DNA of 64,000 nt, from the NCBI RefSeq assembly GCF_902713425.1, contig NC_081202.1, forward strand, positions 29,652,486-29,716,485, given 5' to 3'. Positions 13,175 to 24,441 of the stretch are shown here, one piece after another (within the stretch, counting starts at the first letter, position 1; every line of letters starts with the position of its first letter). The stretch comes from Acipenser ruthenus (Eukaryota; Chordata; Actinopteri; Acipenseriformes; Acipenseridae). A model generated the notes under the pieces. That model was not told where the DNA came from. It did not search any database and was given only the letters and a program-made list of their open reading frames with translations. A program made the position numbers and the translations under genes.

Positions 13175-13285
13175 GACGATATAGAGGCGCACAAGATCCA
13201 AAACAAGTTCCTCAACTCTGAAATTTACCAGCTTACTAAGCTGTGGAGGAACAGTTCAGAAGAGGAGAAGGGCCTCCTGATGAAG
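13175..13285 (+). CDS. TBC1D2: TBC1D2 exon 5: coiled coil, continued
   Basis: 37 codons, phase 0 at both ends (DDIEAHKIQNKFLNSEIYQL...). It corresponds to the DDMEAYRTQNCFLNSEIHQ part of the human protein. Acceptor TTTACTAG, donor GTATGT. Confidence 0.95.
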
Positions 13286-13841
13286 GTATGTGCTTTACAG
13301 CTTGCTGTGTGACAGATCTGTACCCATTTAACCATTGTGAAAAAACATATATGTTCAAAAAATATATTATCCTTACCTACAAGTCTTTAATGCAGTATCG
13401 TCACTGTGTAAGGCTAATATATAAGTGACTTTATTTAATACTAAACATCTTATTTTCAGCTTTTATAGCCTAGGCCCCAGATTAATAGTAATAGTAATGA
13501 GTTTCGTTTATTTCTTTTTTCTTATAGCTCTAACCACAAAACCACAATGAGATCTGTGATTTCGCCTAGAGACATCTCTGTCTGCACTAAGAAGCCAAAG
13601 TAAATTAAAGAACAACTAGCATGCTGGTACATTATGATAAAGCAAACTGCTTAGTGACACATGGATTGCAAGTAGTTCTAATGTAGTGACGCAAGCTGGT
13701 GACCTACTGGGCACTATTCTTACACAGTCTAACGCAAAAAACAAAACAAAATAAAAAAAACAACTTTAGATTCACTTTGTATCATTTTCACATCATGGTA
13801 ACTTTTTAAAAGTTTAAAGCATTCCTTTGGCCTCCTGTTTA

Positions 13842-13932
13842 ACCACAGTATTTCTGCAGTTTTACCCATGCTTTTCCCATGGTTATACAATGCATTTATA
13901 ATAATTTACCTGGGTTTACCATGTTTATTAAT
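13842..13932 (+). repeat. Dispersed CCATGGTTATACAATGCATT repeat
   Basis: Contains CCCATGGTTATACAATGCAT followed by TTTACC and TTTACCATG steps, the best-preserved copy of the family also seen at 3030 and 50865. Confidence 0.5.
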
Positions 13933-13936
13933 ATAC

Positions 13937-14170
13937 TTTTATTATTATTATTATTTATTTCTTAGCAGACACCCTTATCTAGGGCGACTTACAATTGTTA
14001 CAAGATATCACATTATTTTTACATACAATTACCCATTTATACAGTTGGGTTTTTACTGGAGCAATCGAGGTAAAGTACCTTGCTCAAGGGTACAGTAGCA
14101 GTGTCCCCTACCAGGGATTGAACCCACGACCCTCGGGTCAAGAGGCCAGAGCCCTAACCACTCCTCCACA
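13937..14170 (-). mobile_element. tRNA-derived SINE (AGTGGTTAGAGCTCTGG family)
   Basis: Near full length on the minus strand: a tRNA-like head with A box (near 14150-14170) and B box (GGTTCAATCCC type, near 14115-14125), a body containing CCCAACTGTATAAATGGG in the sense direction, an L2-like tail TAAGTCGCCCTAGATAAGGG, and ATT repeats. Sister copies are at 24204, 25735 and 30573. Confidence 0.9.
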
Positions 14171-15594
14171 TACCTTCTTACCTTGTTATTGTAGTCTAGT
14201 ATCTGCATAAATAAAGACATAGGCAGTCAGTATTTTTGGTCAATTATTTGCTTTTTTTGCAGAGATACTTCCTCTGTTATGTTTCTCTTTAGTAATTTCT
14301 TTTTTCATTTTATACTGTGCTTCCCTTATTTTTATATTTTCTTTGTACTCCTACTTGGTTTCACTCCTTGTTTCTTCTTCTTAGTTGACTGTCATAGTAG
14401 TTCTGACTGGCTGGCTGTTAGCCTGGTCAGCAACCTCGGGTGTGTTCATGCATTACTAATTAAAACCACGGAGAAGTTAGCAACTGAGCCAGCTCCAGTC
14501 TCCCAGAATGAACAGATCAGACTGACTGGGATGTTTCCCTTTCATCTCCAAATCTAGGTCTTCTCTAGATGCAGAAAGCAAATTGGAAAGATATGTAGTG
14601 AATTCTAAATACAAGTACAGTGCTGTGAATGTAGGGCACTGTTCACAAAAACACAAATGCCTGGTTTGCAAATTAAATTAATGTTTAATCTTGTTGACCA
14701 CAATGTGTTCTTTGGGGTGGGTCAAGTTGTAGCTGTTTCTGTATCAGTGCTTGATCTGTCCTAGTGCCTGCGTCATGGCTCCATATAGTGATATCCCCTG
14801 AGTGCACTGTGCAATGAAACAGCTACTGGCTGGTATGATTGCAGCAAATTAGATGTTTTATCTATCTGGTCTGATTGGCAATGGTTTTAAATTATTTTAG
14901 ATATATTTAGGATCAGACCATTTTTGTGACATGAAAAACTATTGTACTACAGTAGAGTTGTTTCAGGATTTCTGGGAGCACTTGAATTAATAGGTATCAC
15001 ATTTGATACCAGGGTGACTCTGGTTTAAAGAAGAACCAAATAGCAAAAATTGTAAAAATAAATAAATAAATATAATTTCAGTTGCAGGTTATGCTAAAAC
15101 TGCTAAAATTGCCAAAAACATAAACGCTTTGATTTCCGAATCGTAATCGAAAAAAAACATGTATTGTACACAACAGTTTAACTTTCAAAGAAATGACCCT
15201 TCACAGCCACAGTGTCCATAAGCACTCGGGTGACACACATATTGCACTGTAGGAAATAGCAGTCTTGTAATTAATATAAGCAGCACAAGGAAACAAGGGA
15301 ACACTGCAGCGAAGAGGATTTTTAAATAAAATTAATTTAAGGAGCAGAAGCAAGATTATAATTGGAATGGCTCCATCAGAACTGTAAAATTAGTTATTTG
15401 GAAATGTACTAGGTTCATTTTTACATTTTAATAAACAAGTTCAACCCAGTTAAAAAGTAACAGGGTGTAGAAACCCTCTGCCTTTGGACTGCCCTGTCTT
15501 GGAAATGAGTGGGAGGTTGTGGGAGGGTTACTGCTTTCACCAGCTGCTGTGTTTTGTTTTAATCCTAACCCTAAACCTCTCTTTTGTGTTGCAG

Positions 15595-15767
15595 TGTGCC
15601 TACCTGGAGGCCAAAAACTGCCAGATTGAGAGCAAGTACCTGGTCGTGCTGCGCAGGCTGCAGGAGAGCAAAGGGCTGGACAGCAGTCAGCAGGAGATGG
15701 TGAAAAGGCTCATTGAGGACTCACTGCAGGGAGACAAGAAGGATGTCTTTAAACTCAACCCTGTCAG
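15595..15767 (+). CDS. TBC1D2: TBC1D2 exon 6: link between coiled coil and TBC domain
   Basis: Reads CAYLEAKNCQIESKYLVVLR and continues to FKLNPV, leaving phase 2 (AG) to be completed as Ser by the T of the next exon. Acceptor TTGTGTTGCAG, donor GTAAGA. No damage seen. Confidence 0.95.
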
Positions 15768-16070
15768 GTAAGACAGTACTGACATTTCCATACCGGGGTT
15801 TCACAGCGAAAACTTTTTTCCCCCCGGTTACTTTCTTGTTTTTTTGTTACTAAGTATATTCAAATATTTAAAATGCAATTCTATTGCTAAACTGATGATG
15901 TGATTGCAAGCTACACCAGTTCCATTTTCATATAATACCCTCATATCCCGAACTGAAATACCAAAACAAGCAAAGGATCAAAATGTTAATGTTGGTTTGT
16001 TGCAATTGTGATCTAATAGGTGCGCAAATGAAAAGCCAACATCCTTGTTTAACTTTCTGTTCCTTCCCAG

Positions 16071-16572
16071 TGAGTACGACGACTATGGATTCAAGACCAT
16101 TCCTGATTATGAAGTAGAGGACGTGAAGCTCCTGGCCAAAATCCAGGCCCTGGAGATCCGTTCCAACAACTTGCGCAACAATGAGATGGTGGACAAGCCT
16201 TTGCGGACCAGGTGGGCTAAGTACCTGGCCAGCCATCCCTTGGACCAGCTGACTCCCTCCCCGGAGCTGAAGGGCCTGTTCCGGTGTGGGATCCCTGTGG
16301 AGTACCGGGAGCAGGTGTGGCGCTGGATCGTGAGGACACGGACGCAGGTCTATAGGAAGCGGAATCTCAATCGCTACCAGGAGCTGAGGGAAGCACTGCA
16401 AGGTGTCGGAGCAGCCGGCCTCGCAGCAGATCAGGCTGGACCTGCACCGCACCCTCACCAGCAATAAGCACTTCTCCTCGCCCACCTCCGACGCAGTCCA
16501 AAAGTTGCAGCGCATTCTGCTAGCCTTCTCCTGGCAAAACCCCACCATCGGCTACTGCCAGGGCCTCAACCG
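16071..16572 (+). CDS. TBC1D2: TBC1D2 exon 7: first half of TBC domain, with a one-base insertion
   Basis: Reads EYDDYGFKTIPDYEVEDVKL through LRTRWAKYLA and GIPVEYREQVWRWIV to RYQELREALQ. An extra A at 16400-16401 then shifts the frame: the expected continuation VSEQPASQQIRLDLHRT is in the next frame, and the unshifted frame stops at 16465-16467. The arginine-finger motif IRLDLHR (16430-16450) and the glutamine-finger motif YCQG (CAG at 16559-16561) lie in the shifted part, so GAP activity would be lost if the base is real. Donor GTACTG; leaves phase 2. Confidence 0.9.
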
Positions 16573-17079
16573 GTACTGTACCTTTTGTATTGAAAGTTCT
16601 TAATGCCATTCGCTCATTTTAAGTAGTAAAAGGTGTTGCCAAAAAAGACAAAACACTTTCTTGTACTTCTTGGACGTGGACTAGCATAACTTATCCTTTT
16701 CTAAAACAGACAATAATGCCTATTACCGGTAAGCAGTGCCACAGGTAATGGCAGCATTACCGGTGTTAACATTTTAGAGCACTTCGTTGGAGGTAGCTAT
16801 GCCAGGACACTATACTAGAGCGATGTGTTGTTGTATTATAAATAGCAATAAGAATACACATGCAAACAGTGTTTATTTATTGATTTGAGAAATTATGACA
16901 CCTAGTGGTTGTTAACTGTGTTGTGTATTCTTAGCTACTCATCCCTCCCCTGTACAATATATCTTTTTCTGGAATCACAAATATACTGGCCCAGATATGT
17001 TCTTTAATATTCTACACAATTGTAAAGACAACTGTGGTGGAAAGCACGAGTGGCCATATTCAGGCAGATTAAAAATAAT

Positions 17080-17432
17080 TCTGGCGCCTCCTCAAGACTC
17101 ACCTCTTCAGACAGCACCTGTAGAAACTCCTCTTTTCCATCTGGACACTTATCACTCTTCCTTAAATGCACTTTACTTGCTCTTATCTGCTCCCTATTTT
17201 ATTGCATTTAACCCTGTACTTTAGAGTACTGTAATCTGTCGAGTGTCATTTAATCTGTAGTATTTTGTATTTAATTATATCCTGATGTAACTATCACTGA
17301 CACTTATCTGTTCTGTTATTGAATCGTAATCGTATTAATACTTATACTGATTCTTAAAATGTATTTTTGTCTACGACTGTAAGTCACCCTGGATAAGGGT
17401 GTCTGCTAAGAAATAAAATAATAATAAATACA
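17080..17432 (+). mobile_element. L2-type LINE 3' end
   Basis: CTCCTCAAGACTCACCTCTT CAGACAGCACCTG is typical of the end of the L2-clade reading frame (KTHLFRQHL type). The element continues into a 3' UTR ending GTAAGTCACCCTGGATAAGG GTGTCTGCTAAG and an AATAA tail. The tail matches the SINE tails in the window, so this LINE family is the likely source of their reverse transcriptase. Confidence 0.8.
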
Positions 17433-17607
17433 AATAAGTGTATAATTTACATAATTTCTTGCTAGTTTCATACATCAAATTCCTCTGAATATATTTCAAA
17501 ATAGGGCCTAAAATGTGGCTTGGCACACCTATGTGTCCCCCTTTTCTTCTGAATATTAGCAGCACACTTCCAGTGGAGTCATGTGGTGTGTGTGTTTCCT
17601 CTTGCAG

Positions 17608-17727
17608 GTTGGCAGCTATTGCACTTTAGTTCTGAAGGATGAAGTGGATGCCTTCTGGTGTCTGGTGGCTGTTGTTGAAATCATAATGCCACAAGACTAC
17701 TACAGCAAAACCCTCACTGCCTCTCAG
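17608..17727 (+). CDS. TBC1D2: TBC1D2 exon 8: TBC domain, with a one-base deletion
   Basis: The G at the start completes Arg from exon 7. TTGGCAGCTATTGCACTT reads LAAIAL, then the frame breaks: the expected TTTTAG has become TTTAG (17625-17627). After the gap the frame reads LVLKDEVDAFWCLVAVVEII and on to TLTASQ, as in other TBC1D2 proteins. The exon is 120 bp, one less than its phases require. The deletion restores the frame lost in exon 7, but stops intervene before that. Confidence 0.9.
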
Positions 17728-18249
17728 GTACAGTATGTACAACAACTGATTTCAAATCAGTGAACCCTCTTCTTCCCTCCAGGGACACAAGGACGCAACA
17801 AGCCCTTGCCACCTCTCGATCTTAGGCAACTTTCTCTGCCTCATTTTCTTTTCCCTTGCGGTATCCATTGTAGAGCTACCTTCTGGATATGGGTTTGTTC
17901 CATCCTGAGTACGTGGCCTATACACCTCAGTCTTCTTTTTGTATCTGTGATGATTTGGTCTTCTCGTGGAGGTCTTTTATTTGAGATTTTGTTTGACCAG
18001 TTTTTGCCTATTTTCCAAAGTCACCTGTTATGGAAATTGGCTAATTTGTCCATGTCTCTCCGTTATTACTAAGAAAATGTTAAAATATTTGTGACATTGC
18101 TCGTCAGCCTATAGCTGAGTTTTAATGCTATCCCCTTTGCTTCACCAGTAAGTACTGTGGAGGTGCTAATTCAGGCAGTCATAGTCCCTATTTGTTCTAA
18201 CAGCTGAGCAACTCCTGCTGCTCTAAGCAGAGCTCTTTGTTCCTTGCAG

Positions 18250-18435
18250 GCTGATCAGAGGGTGTTCCGTGACTTTCTTGCTGAGAAGATGCCTCACCTG
18301 ACGGCCCACTTCAAGGAGCACAGCATCGATCATTCCCTCATCACCTTCAACTGGTTCCTGGTGGTCTTCGTGGAAAGTCTGGTCAGCGACATCCTGCTCA
18401 GAGTGTGGGACGCTTTCCTCTATGAGGGCACAAAG
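18250..18435 (+). CDS. TBC1D2: TBC1D2 exon 9: TBC domain
   Basis: 62 intact codons, phase 0 both ends: ADQRVFRDFLAEKMPHLTAH, then HSLITFNWFLVVFVESLVSD ILLRVWDAFLYEGTK. This is the most conserved part of the family. Acceptor CTTGCAG, donor GTACAG. Confidence 0.95.
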
Positions 18436-18797
18436 GTACAGCGCCGGCTGTGTTAGTAATTGATCCTTTAATACCCACCCCCCCACCACCAACACCACCC
18501 ACACTTACCCAACTGTGTTGAAACGTGCTTAATACATTTTTAAGCACAAATTGTTGAGAAAAATTGTCTTAACTTGCAAACATGTGCACAGTATGTCACA
18601 CTTACATTGTAACAGCTTATCCAATTATTTTAAATTATAGTAATGACATTTTAGAGAGTTATAGAGAGTAAAAATGAAAAACATGGAAATAAGTAAAATA
18701 TAATTAATTATAAAAGGGCTCAGTCCAGTGACGACTTGATGAGCGAAAGTATCCTTCTTTTTTAACCTGAACAGTATTTCCTTCTTTCTGTTTCCAG

Positions 18798-18919
18798 GTG
18801 ATATTTCGCTATGCAGTGGCCCTCTTTAAGTACAATGAAGAGGACATTCTAAAAATTCACGACAATCTGGAAATCTACCAATACCTCAGTTTTTTCACCA
18901 AAACTATCTCTGATGGCAG
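18798..18919 (+). CDS. TBC1D2: TBC1D2 exon 10: TBC domain
   Basis: Reads VIFRYAVALFKYNEEDILKI and EIYQYLSFFTKTISD, leaving phase 2. Acceptor TTTCCAG, donor GTGAGG. Intact. Confidence 0.95.
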
Positions 18920-19316
18920 GTGAGGCAGAATGAGGATGATGATAATGTACAGCCGACGCATCAGACCAGTTGCTGTCAATCACAGACTGTATAAACAGTT
19001 CACACTCATCTCACTCACTCCAGTGGCCATGCTTTTAACCACTAGTAAAGTTAGTGATTTCAGTAAACTGTCTTGTACCATTTTGATGATGGTAAATGTG
19101 AACAGTGATTTTGCAGTTTACTGAGCTTTACCATGCATCCACTATGAAACCTTCTTTACCATTCACTTCCTACAGGTAATGGAGCCCCCACCTCACAGAC
19201 CCACATAATGTCCTCTTTGCAGCTTAGAAAACAGATGTACTGTATGTATAGCTGTTTAATGAATAGTTTTCAAGCAGATTATTAAAGTGTTGAACAATTT
19301 AACTGGTAGGTCAGTC

Positions 19317-19420
19317 GGCTGGTTTCACAGGCCCTGATTAGCACCAATCCTGGACTACCTATTGTTATCTTAGGTAGGGTAGTCCAAAATTAGTGCTAAT
19401 TGTAGTTTGTGAAACCAGCC
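19317..19420. mobile_element. Palindromic MITE, family B (copy 1)
   Basis: GGCTGGTTTCACAGGCCCTG at the left and GTGAAACCAGCC at the right form an imperfect hairpin through GATTAGCAC and the TCCTGGACTACCTA centre. A second copy is at 30053-30161. This GGCTGGTTTCACAG hairpin type is common in fish genomes. Confidence 0.75.
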
Positions 19421-19865
19421 ATTTAAGATACTATTAAAAACAGAATTTTCTTGCCATTAGGTCTTAGTAGTAAAAATAAGTTATCCTAAGGATGAATAAT
19501 TCCAAGGTTCTGTTGCCTTTTATTTACTGAAAACATTTATTTTCTGTTATACTGTAGCACGGAACTGGATCAATCAGTCTGCTTTCTCTTGATTTTCAGT
19601 GAAATAACTGGGATTATATGATAATAATTTGGCAGAGCTTTCTCACAATGACTGTAAAGCAGCAGAAATATGTTTCCATTTAGTTCTCAAAGCCTTTTCA
19701 TTGGAATTATTGATCCAATCACCATGTTTCTCCTCTGTCCAGCCACTAAACCTGAAATACAAACACATTCATTTAGATGCAGCCATTCATGCTTCAGTAT
19801 TAGACAAGAATCCAAGCAGTGCCGGCTGTGCAGAGACAGGGGGCCATTGACTGATTTGGACCACA

Positions 19866-19918
19866 CGCTTCGGCCATTCCAAATTGGAGAGAAAATAATA
19901 AAAAATAATTGGCAATGA
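19866..19918 (+). mobile_element. 3' tail of the CCAAATTGGGGAGAAAATAA SINE
   Basis: TTCCAAATTGGAGAGAAAAT AATAAAAAATAATTGGC matches the 3' end of the SINE at 23698-24136, in the opposite orientation to that copy. Only the tail survives. Confidence 0.6.
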
Positions 19919-20132
19919 CTAAATTTAAAAAAACTGCATTGTTTCTCAAGTGTGTATGTTTGTCTTTTTGTGTCTTTTTATGAATTTAATTTTGGCAGGC
20001 CCATACTTTATTGTTTATTTATTTATTTGTGTATTTTTTAAAAGGGGGAAAAATGCAGAGTTCCCAGGTCCTTTTAACTTTGCAGTTGTTTCATCAGTGG
20101 CATTTTGTTTTCTCTGTATCTTCTGTCTTTAG

Positions 20133-20367
20133 GAAACTAATGAACATAGCATTTAATGATATGAATCCCTTCCCTATGAAGCTGCTGAAGAACAGACGAG
20201 AGTTTCACATGTAGAGGCTGACAGCCGAGCTGCAGGAGCTGGAGAGGATACAGGAGGAGTTTGTGAAAGAACAACAAGTGGAGCGCAAAGACAAGGACCT
20301 GGACACTGCTGTCAGCGAAGACGAAGAAGTAATACAGACTGCAGTTAGCTTGCATCACACGTCCTGA
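20133..20367 (+). CDS. TBC1D2: TBC1D2 terminal exon, with an early stop
   Basis: G completes Arg from exon 10; the exon then reads KLMNIAFNDMNPFPMKLLKN RREFHM and TAG at 20212-20214. The same frame continues RLTAELQELERIQEEFVKEQ and an acidic end to TGA at 20365-20367, as in the C-terminal coiled coil of TBC1D2. The TAG therefore looks like a point mutation (for example of CAG), removing about 50 residues but leaving the TBC domain. Confidence 0.9.
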
Positions 20368-20716
20368 CGTTATTGAAAAATTACACATCACTGATACTAT
20401 TTAAACTAATTTGTTTGCCTTATTATTCCCTGCTGTGGAATATAGTGGGGCTTACATATTGTGTATGTCACACATACATCTAACTGTTATCCTTTGTCTG
20501 TTGTTGAGTATATAGGTATGTCACTTACATTTTTACATGTACAGTTCGGCTCTTATTTTGTAATGGCGTGTGATGTACCGACATACTTGTTTTAGAGTCA
20601 ACAAATTAAGTTTACCAAACCTGTCAAAATGCAGAATATTAATGGAAATAGGTGTGTTGGCAATACACACACACTACATCTCTGAATGCTTGACATCCAA
20701 CTATTTCATACTTAAT

Positions 20717-22124
20717 AAGTTAATACTTTGTAGCGCCACCTTTTGCTGCGATTACAGCTGTAAGTCACTTGGGGTATGTCTCTATCAGTTTTGCACATCG
20801 AGAGACTGAAATTTTTGCCCATTCCTCCTTGCAAAACAGCTCGAGCTCAGTGAGGTTGGATGGAGAGCATTTGTGAACAGCAGTTTTCAGTTCTTTCCAC
20901 AGATTCTCGATTGGATTCAGGTCTGGACTTTGACTTGGCCATTCTAACACCTGGATATGTTTATTTGTGAACCATTCCATTGTAGATTTTGCTTTATGTT
21001 TTGGATCATTGTCTTGTTGGAAGACAAATCTCCGTCCCAGTCTCGGGTCTTTTGCAGACTCCATCAGGTTTTCTTCCAGAATGGTCCTGTATTTGTCTCC
21101 ATCCATCTTCCCATCAATTTTAACCATCTTCCCTGTCCCTGCTGAAGAAAAGCAGGCCCAAACCATGATGCTGCCACCACCATGTTTGACAGTGGGGATG
21201 GTGTGTTCAGGGTGATGACCTGTGTTGCTTTTACGCCAAACATAACGTTTTGCATTGTTGCCAAAAAGTTCGATTTTGGTTTCATCTGACCAGAGCACCT
21301 TCTTCCACATGTTTGGTGTGTCTCCCAGGTGGCTTGTGGCAAACTGTAAACGACACTTTTTATGGATATCTTTAAGAAATGGCTTTCTTCTTGCCACTCT
21401 TCCATAAAGGCCAGATTTGTGCAGTATACGACTGATTGTTGTCCTATGGACAGAGTCTCCCACCTCAGCTGTAGATCTCTGCAGTTCATCCAGAGTGATC
21501 ATGGGCCTCTTGGCTGCATCTCTGATCAGTCTTCTCCTTGTATGAGCTGAAAGTTTAGAGGGACGGCCAGGTCTTGGTAGATTTGCAGTGGTCTGATACT
21601 CCTTCCATTTCAATATTATCGCTTGCACAGTGCTCCTTGGGATGTTTAAAGCTTGGGAAATCTTTTTGTATCCAAATCCGGCTTTAAACTTCTCCACAAC
21701 AGTATCTCGGACCTGCCTGGTGTGTTCCTTGTTCTTCATGATGCTCTCTGCGCTTTAAACGGACCTCTGAGACTATCACAGTGCAGGTGCATTTATACAG
21801 AGACTTGATTACACACAGGTGGATTCTATTTATCATCATTAGTCATTTAGGTCAACATTGGATCATTCAGAGATCCTCACTGAACTTCTGGAGAGAGTTT
21901 GCTGCACAGAAAGTAAAGGGGCTTAATAATTTTGCACGCCCAATTTTTCAGTTTTTTATTTGTTAAAGTTTGAAATATCCAATAAATTTCATTCCACTTC
22001 ATGATTGTGTCCCACTTGTTGTTGATTCTTCACAAAAAATTACAGTTTCATATCTTTATGTTTGAAGCCTGAAATGTGGCAAAAGGTCGCAAAGTTCAAG
22101 GGGGCCGAATACTTTCGCAAGGCA

Positions 22125-22127
<3 letters not shown>
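20717..22127 (-). mobile_element. Tc1-like DNA transposon, one end missing
   Basis: The right end is present: CGAATACTTTCGCAAGGCACTG, abutting TA at 22128, with an inner repeat near 21920 (GGGGCTTAATAATTTTGCAC). The left end, beyond the transposase stop, is not found; family-like sequence stops near 20717. The element belongs to a different Tc1 subfamily from the one at 3377. It lies 350 bp downstream of the TBC1D2 stop. Confidence 0.9.
20720..21739 (-). pseudogene. Tc1-like transposase, one premature stop
   Basis: Reads MKNKEHTRQVRDTVVEKFKA from 21739, with HTH regions (GYKKISQALNIPRSTVQAII), the GRP-type linker (LPRPGRPSKLS) and all three catalytic residues: [26 protein letters not shown] and SPDLNPIENLWKELK. 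It runs 324 codons open to TGA at 20765-20767 (YPK*), where relatives have Arg; the frame then continues LTAVIAAKGGATKY to a TAA at 20720-20722. Only the last 15 or so residues are cut off. Confidence 0.93.

Positions 22128-22181
<54 letters not shown>
22128..22181. repeat. (TA)n(TG)n microsatellite
   Basis: Directly abuts the Tc1-like right end. The TA target of that insertion is part of the tract. Confidence 0.95.
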
Positions 22182-22182
<1 letters not shown>

Positions 22183-22498
22183 TCTAGTGCACTGATGGTG
22201 AATTAGGATCACTAAACCACATTGTCAAACAGGTTATACAGCAATAACGATCCATGATGTGGTACGGAACAGAAAAGCCAGCGCTCTTCCTGCAGTGATT
22301 TAGAGGACAGATCTCAAACCCCAGTGCACTAGAGTGGCCATTTATAAAAGAGCTTTGAAACAGACTTTAAAGTTATAAGTGTAAAAAGTTGTCAGGATGT
22401 TAACAATGAAAACAAAAATTAGAGGTACCTTATTTAAACAGTTGTAGCAACAAGTGGGGACATATTTTTTTCGGAATACAGTTACTCTTTAAGATTGA
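22182..22498. mobile_element. Long-inverted-repeat element, family C (copy 1, one arm)
   Basis: The right arm (GTTATAAGTGTAAAAAGTTG, TCAGGATGTTAACAATGAAA, AACAGTTGTAGCAAC, ending CAGTTACTCT) and part of the interior are shared with the complete copy at 47196-47650. The interior is in the opposite orientation relative to that copy. The left arm is missing, cut at the microsatellite. Confidence 0.75.
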
Positions 22499-22971
22499 GC
22501 TTTATGTTAATTAGCCATGAGGTTTTTGAATGCTCTGTACTCCCAACACAGAAGCACATGTGTGTGCAAATATATTTTTCTTATGTGTTTACTTTTCTAC
22601 CTTAATAGAAAAGTGTGTAATGTGTAAATGTGAAATGATCTTAAATGACCAATTGAAAGGTATTGTTTTTTCTGATATTCATTTATTATACCAGTATAGA
22701 CATCGTTTAAATGGTGCAGTTGAGTTTACCGCAGGTTATATGCACCTTTACAAAAGAAAATGTAAAATTAGCAGCCTTAATATAGAGAGGAGTGTTCTCA
22801 TTAATGGTTTAAGATTGAGTACTTAGTTTTGGTTTGTATAAACAGGGTGCACAACGTACAAAAAGATCCGAGACCTGGATGCCGATTTTGATACTTGTGA
22901 GGGAGACGGTATTCAGTTCTGGGCACATATTGTATCAAAGATCCCTTCTATGGGCCGTTTCTATTTTTAAT

Positions 22972-22988
22972 CCCCCCCCCCCCCCCCC
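22972..22988. repeat. Poly(C) run of 17
   Basis: Seventeen consecutive C residues in intergenic DNA. No gene context. Confidence 0.9.
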
Positions 22989-23697
22989 ATTTTCCCAACA
23001 TACAATTCCACTTCATAAACAGTGCTAATGTGGCACTTCTTTTCTTTCATAGTTTTCAAACAGGATGCAACTAATTGCAGAGTACCAAAATGTAAGGAGC
23101 CTCCACCCATGCCAGGTTTCTGTCTCCAGTGAATTGAGTATTGAAAAATTATGCAGTAGGTCTAAAGTATTATTCATTTCTGCCAAGGCCACACCATATA
23201 GACTGCAGATCTCCCTAAAGTTTTTATTTTTTTATTTTGACTACAGCTACAGATTACAACGGCGTCTACTTGTCCCGTTATGAAAAGATTCTTTAACTAT
23301 TTCAGTGAGTGACATCAAAATAGAGGCATCTCATATTACAATACTACATTTATAATTCTAAGTTCATTATGCAAAGCGCCATGATCAATGGGTAGGTATT
23401 CTATTGAAATGGACGGGTAGCTGGGAAAGTGTAGGGCATCAACAAATCTTCTTCACAGGCACCCGGAGAGCAATCGTGAATATGAATTACAGAATATGAA
23501 TATGAATTACAGATTGTAATACTTCATTAATACTTAGAAACAACAGCCATCATAGAATCAATAAGGGACAGGGCCGCCATGGGCAGCCAGGATGACACTG
23601 GGCCATCCACAATGATTAGTTGAAGTTCTTGAGGAAAGCTGGCGGTGAAAATCTGCTGGTCCTGAATGACTCATCTTTTTTTTTTCAGTTTAGTAGT

Positions 23698-24136
23698 CAC
23701 CAATTTTTTTTATTATTTTCTCCCCAATTTGGAATAGCCAATTATTTTAAGGCTCAGCCCACCGCTACCTCCGCCGCGCTGACTCGGGAACGGCGAAGAC
23801 GAACACACGCTGTTCTTCGAAGCGTGTGCCATCAGCTGACCGCTTCTTTTACACACTGCAGGCCCACCATGCAGCCACCTCAGAACTACAGCGTCGGAGG
23901 ACAATGCGGCTCTGGGCAGCTTACTGGCAAGCCCGCAGGCGCCCGGCCAGACCCAAGCCCCCCGCCCCCCCCCCCCCCAGGCGGTGCTCTGTCAATTGTG
24001 CATCGCCCCCTGGGAGCTCCTGTCCACGGTCGGCAGTGGAATAGCCTGGACTCGAATTGGCGACGTCCAGGCTATAGGGCGCATCCTGCACTCCACACGG
24101 AGCGCCTTTATCAGATGCGCCACTCAGGAGCCCCAA
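23698..24136 (-). mobile_element. Large tRNA-derived SINE, near complete
   Basis: Reads on the minus strand from GGGGCTCCTGAGTGGCGCAT (tRNA A box, near 24136) through the B-box-like AATTCGAGTCC (24048-24058) and a GC-rich body, to the tail CCAAATTGGGGAGAAAATAA near 23730. It is much more GC-rich than its surroundings and carries a 14-base C run near 23966. Partial relatives are at 9738 and 19866. Confidence 0.85.
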
Positions 24137-24203
24137 AATGACTCATCATTTCTGAGACTTCCTTATGAAACATAAACTTGTGCAGTCTTTGGAATATAAT
24201 ATA

Positions 24204-24441
24204 GGGCAGCAGTGTGGAGTAGTGGTTAAGACTCTGGACTCTTAACTGGAGGGTCATGGGTTCAGTCCCTGGTCGGGGACACTGCTGTTGTACCCTTGAG
24301 CAAGGTACTTTACCTAGATTGCTCCAGTAAAAACCCAACTGTATAAATGGGTAATTGTATGTAAAAATAATGTGATATCTTGTAACAATTGTAAGTCGCC
24401 CTGGATAAGGGCGTCTGCTAAGAAATAAATAATAATAATAA
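24204..24441 (+). mobile_element. tRNA-derived SINE (AGTGGTTAGAGCTCTGG family), full length
   Basis: Complete copy: head GCAGTGTGGAGTAGTGGTTA, B box GGTTCAGTCCC, body with CCCAACTGTATAAATGGG, L2-like tail TAAGTCGCCCTGGATAAGGG CGTCTGCTAAG and (AAT)n. Best reference copy of this family in the window. Confidence 0.93.

Noticed and set aside
15928-16548. 206-codon minus-strand open frame
   Set aside because: Antisense of TBC1D2 exon 7; no family similarity and the plus strand is clearly the coding one.
16400-17727. Idea that the +1 and -1 shifts in TBC1D2 exons 7 and 8 compensate each other
   Set aside because: The net frame is restored after exon 8, but the shifted frame meets a stop at 16465-16467 first, so no continuous protein results.
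23620-24141. 173-codon plus-strand open frame with a proline-rich end
   Set aside because: It lies on the reverse strand of a tRNA-derived SINE and owes its length to the GC-rich SINE body and C run.
24204-24290. tRNA gene (A and B boxes present)
   Set aside because: The head is continuous with a SINE body and L2-like tail and cannot fold into a full cloverleaf; several sister copies exist.
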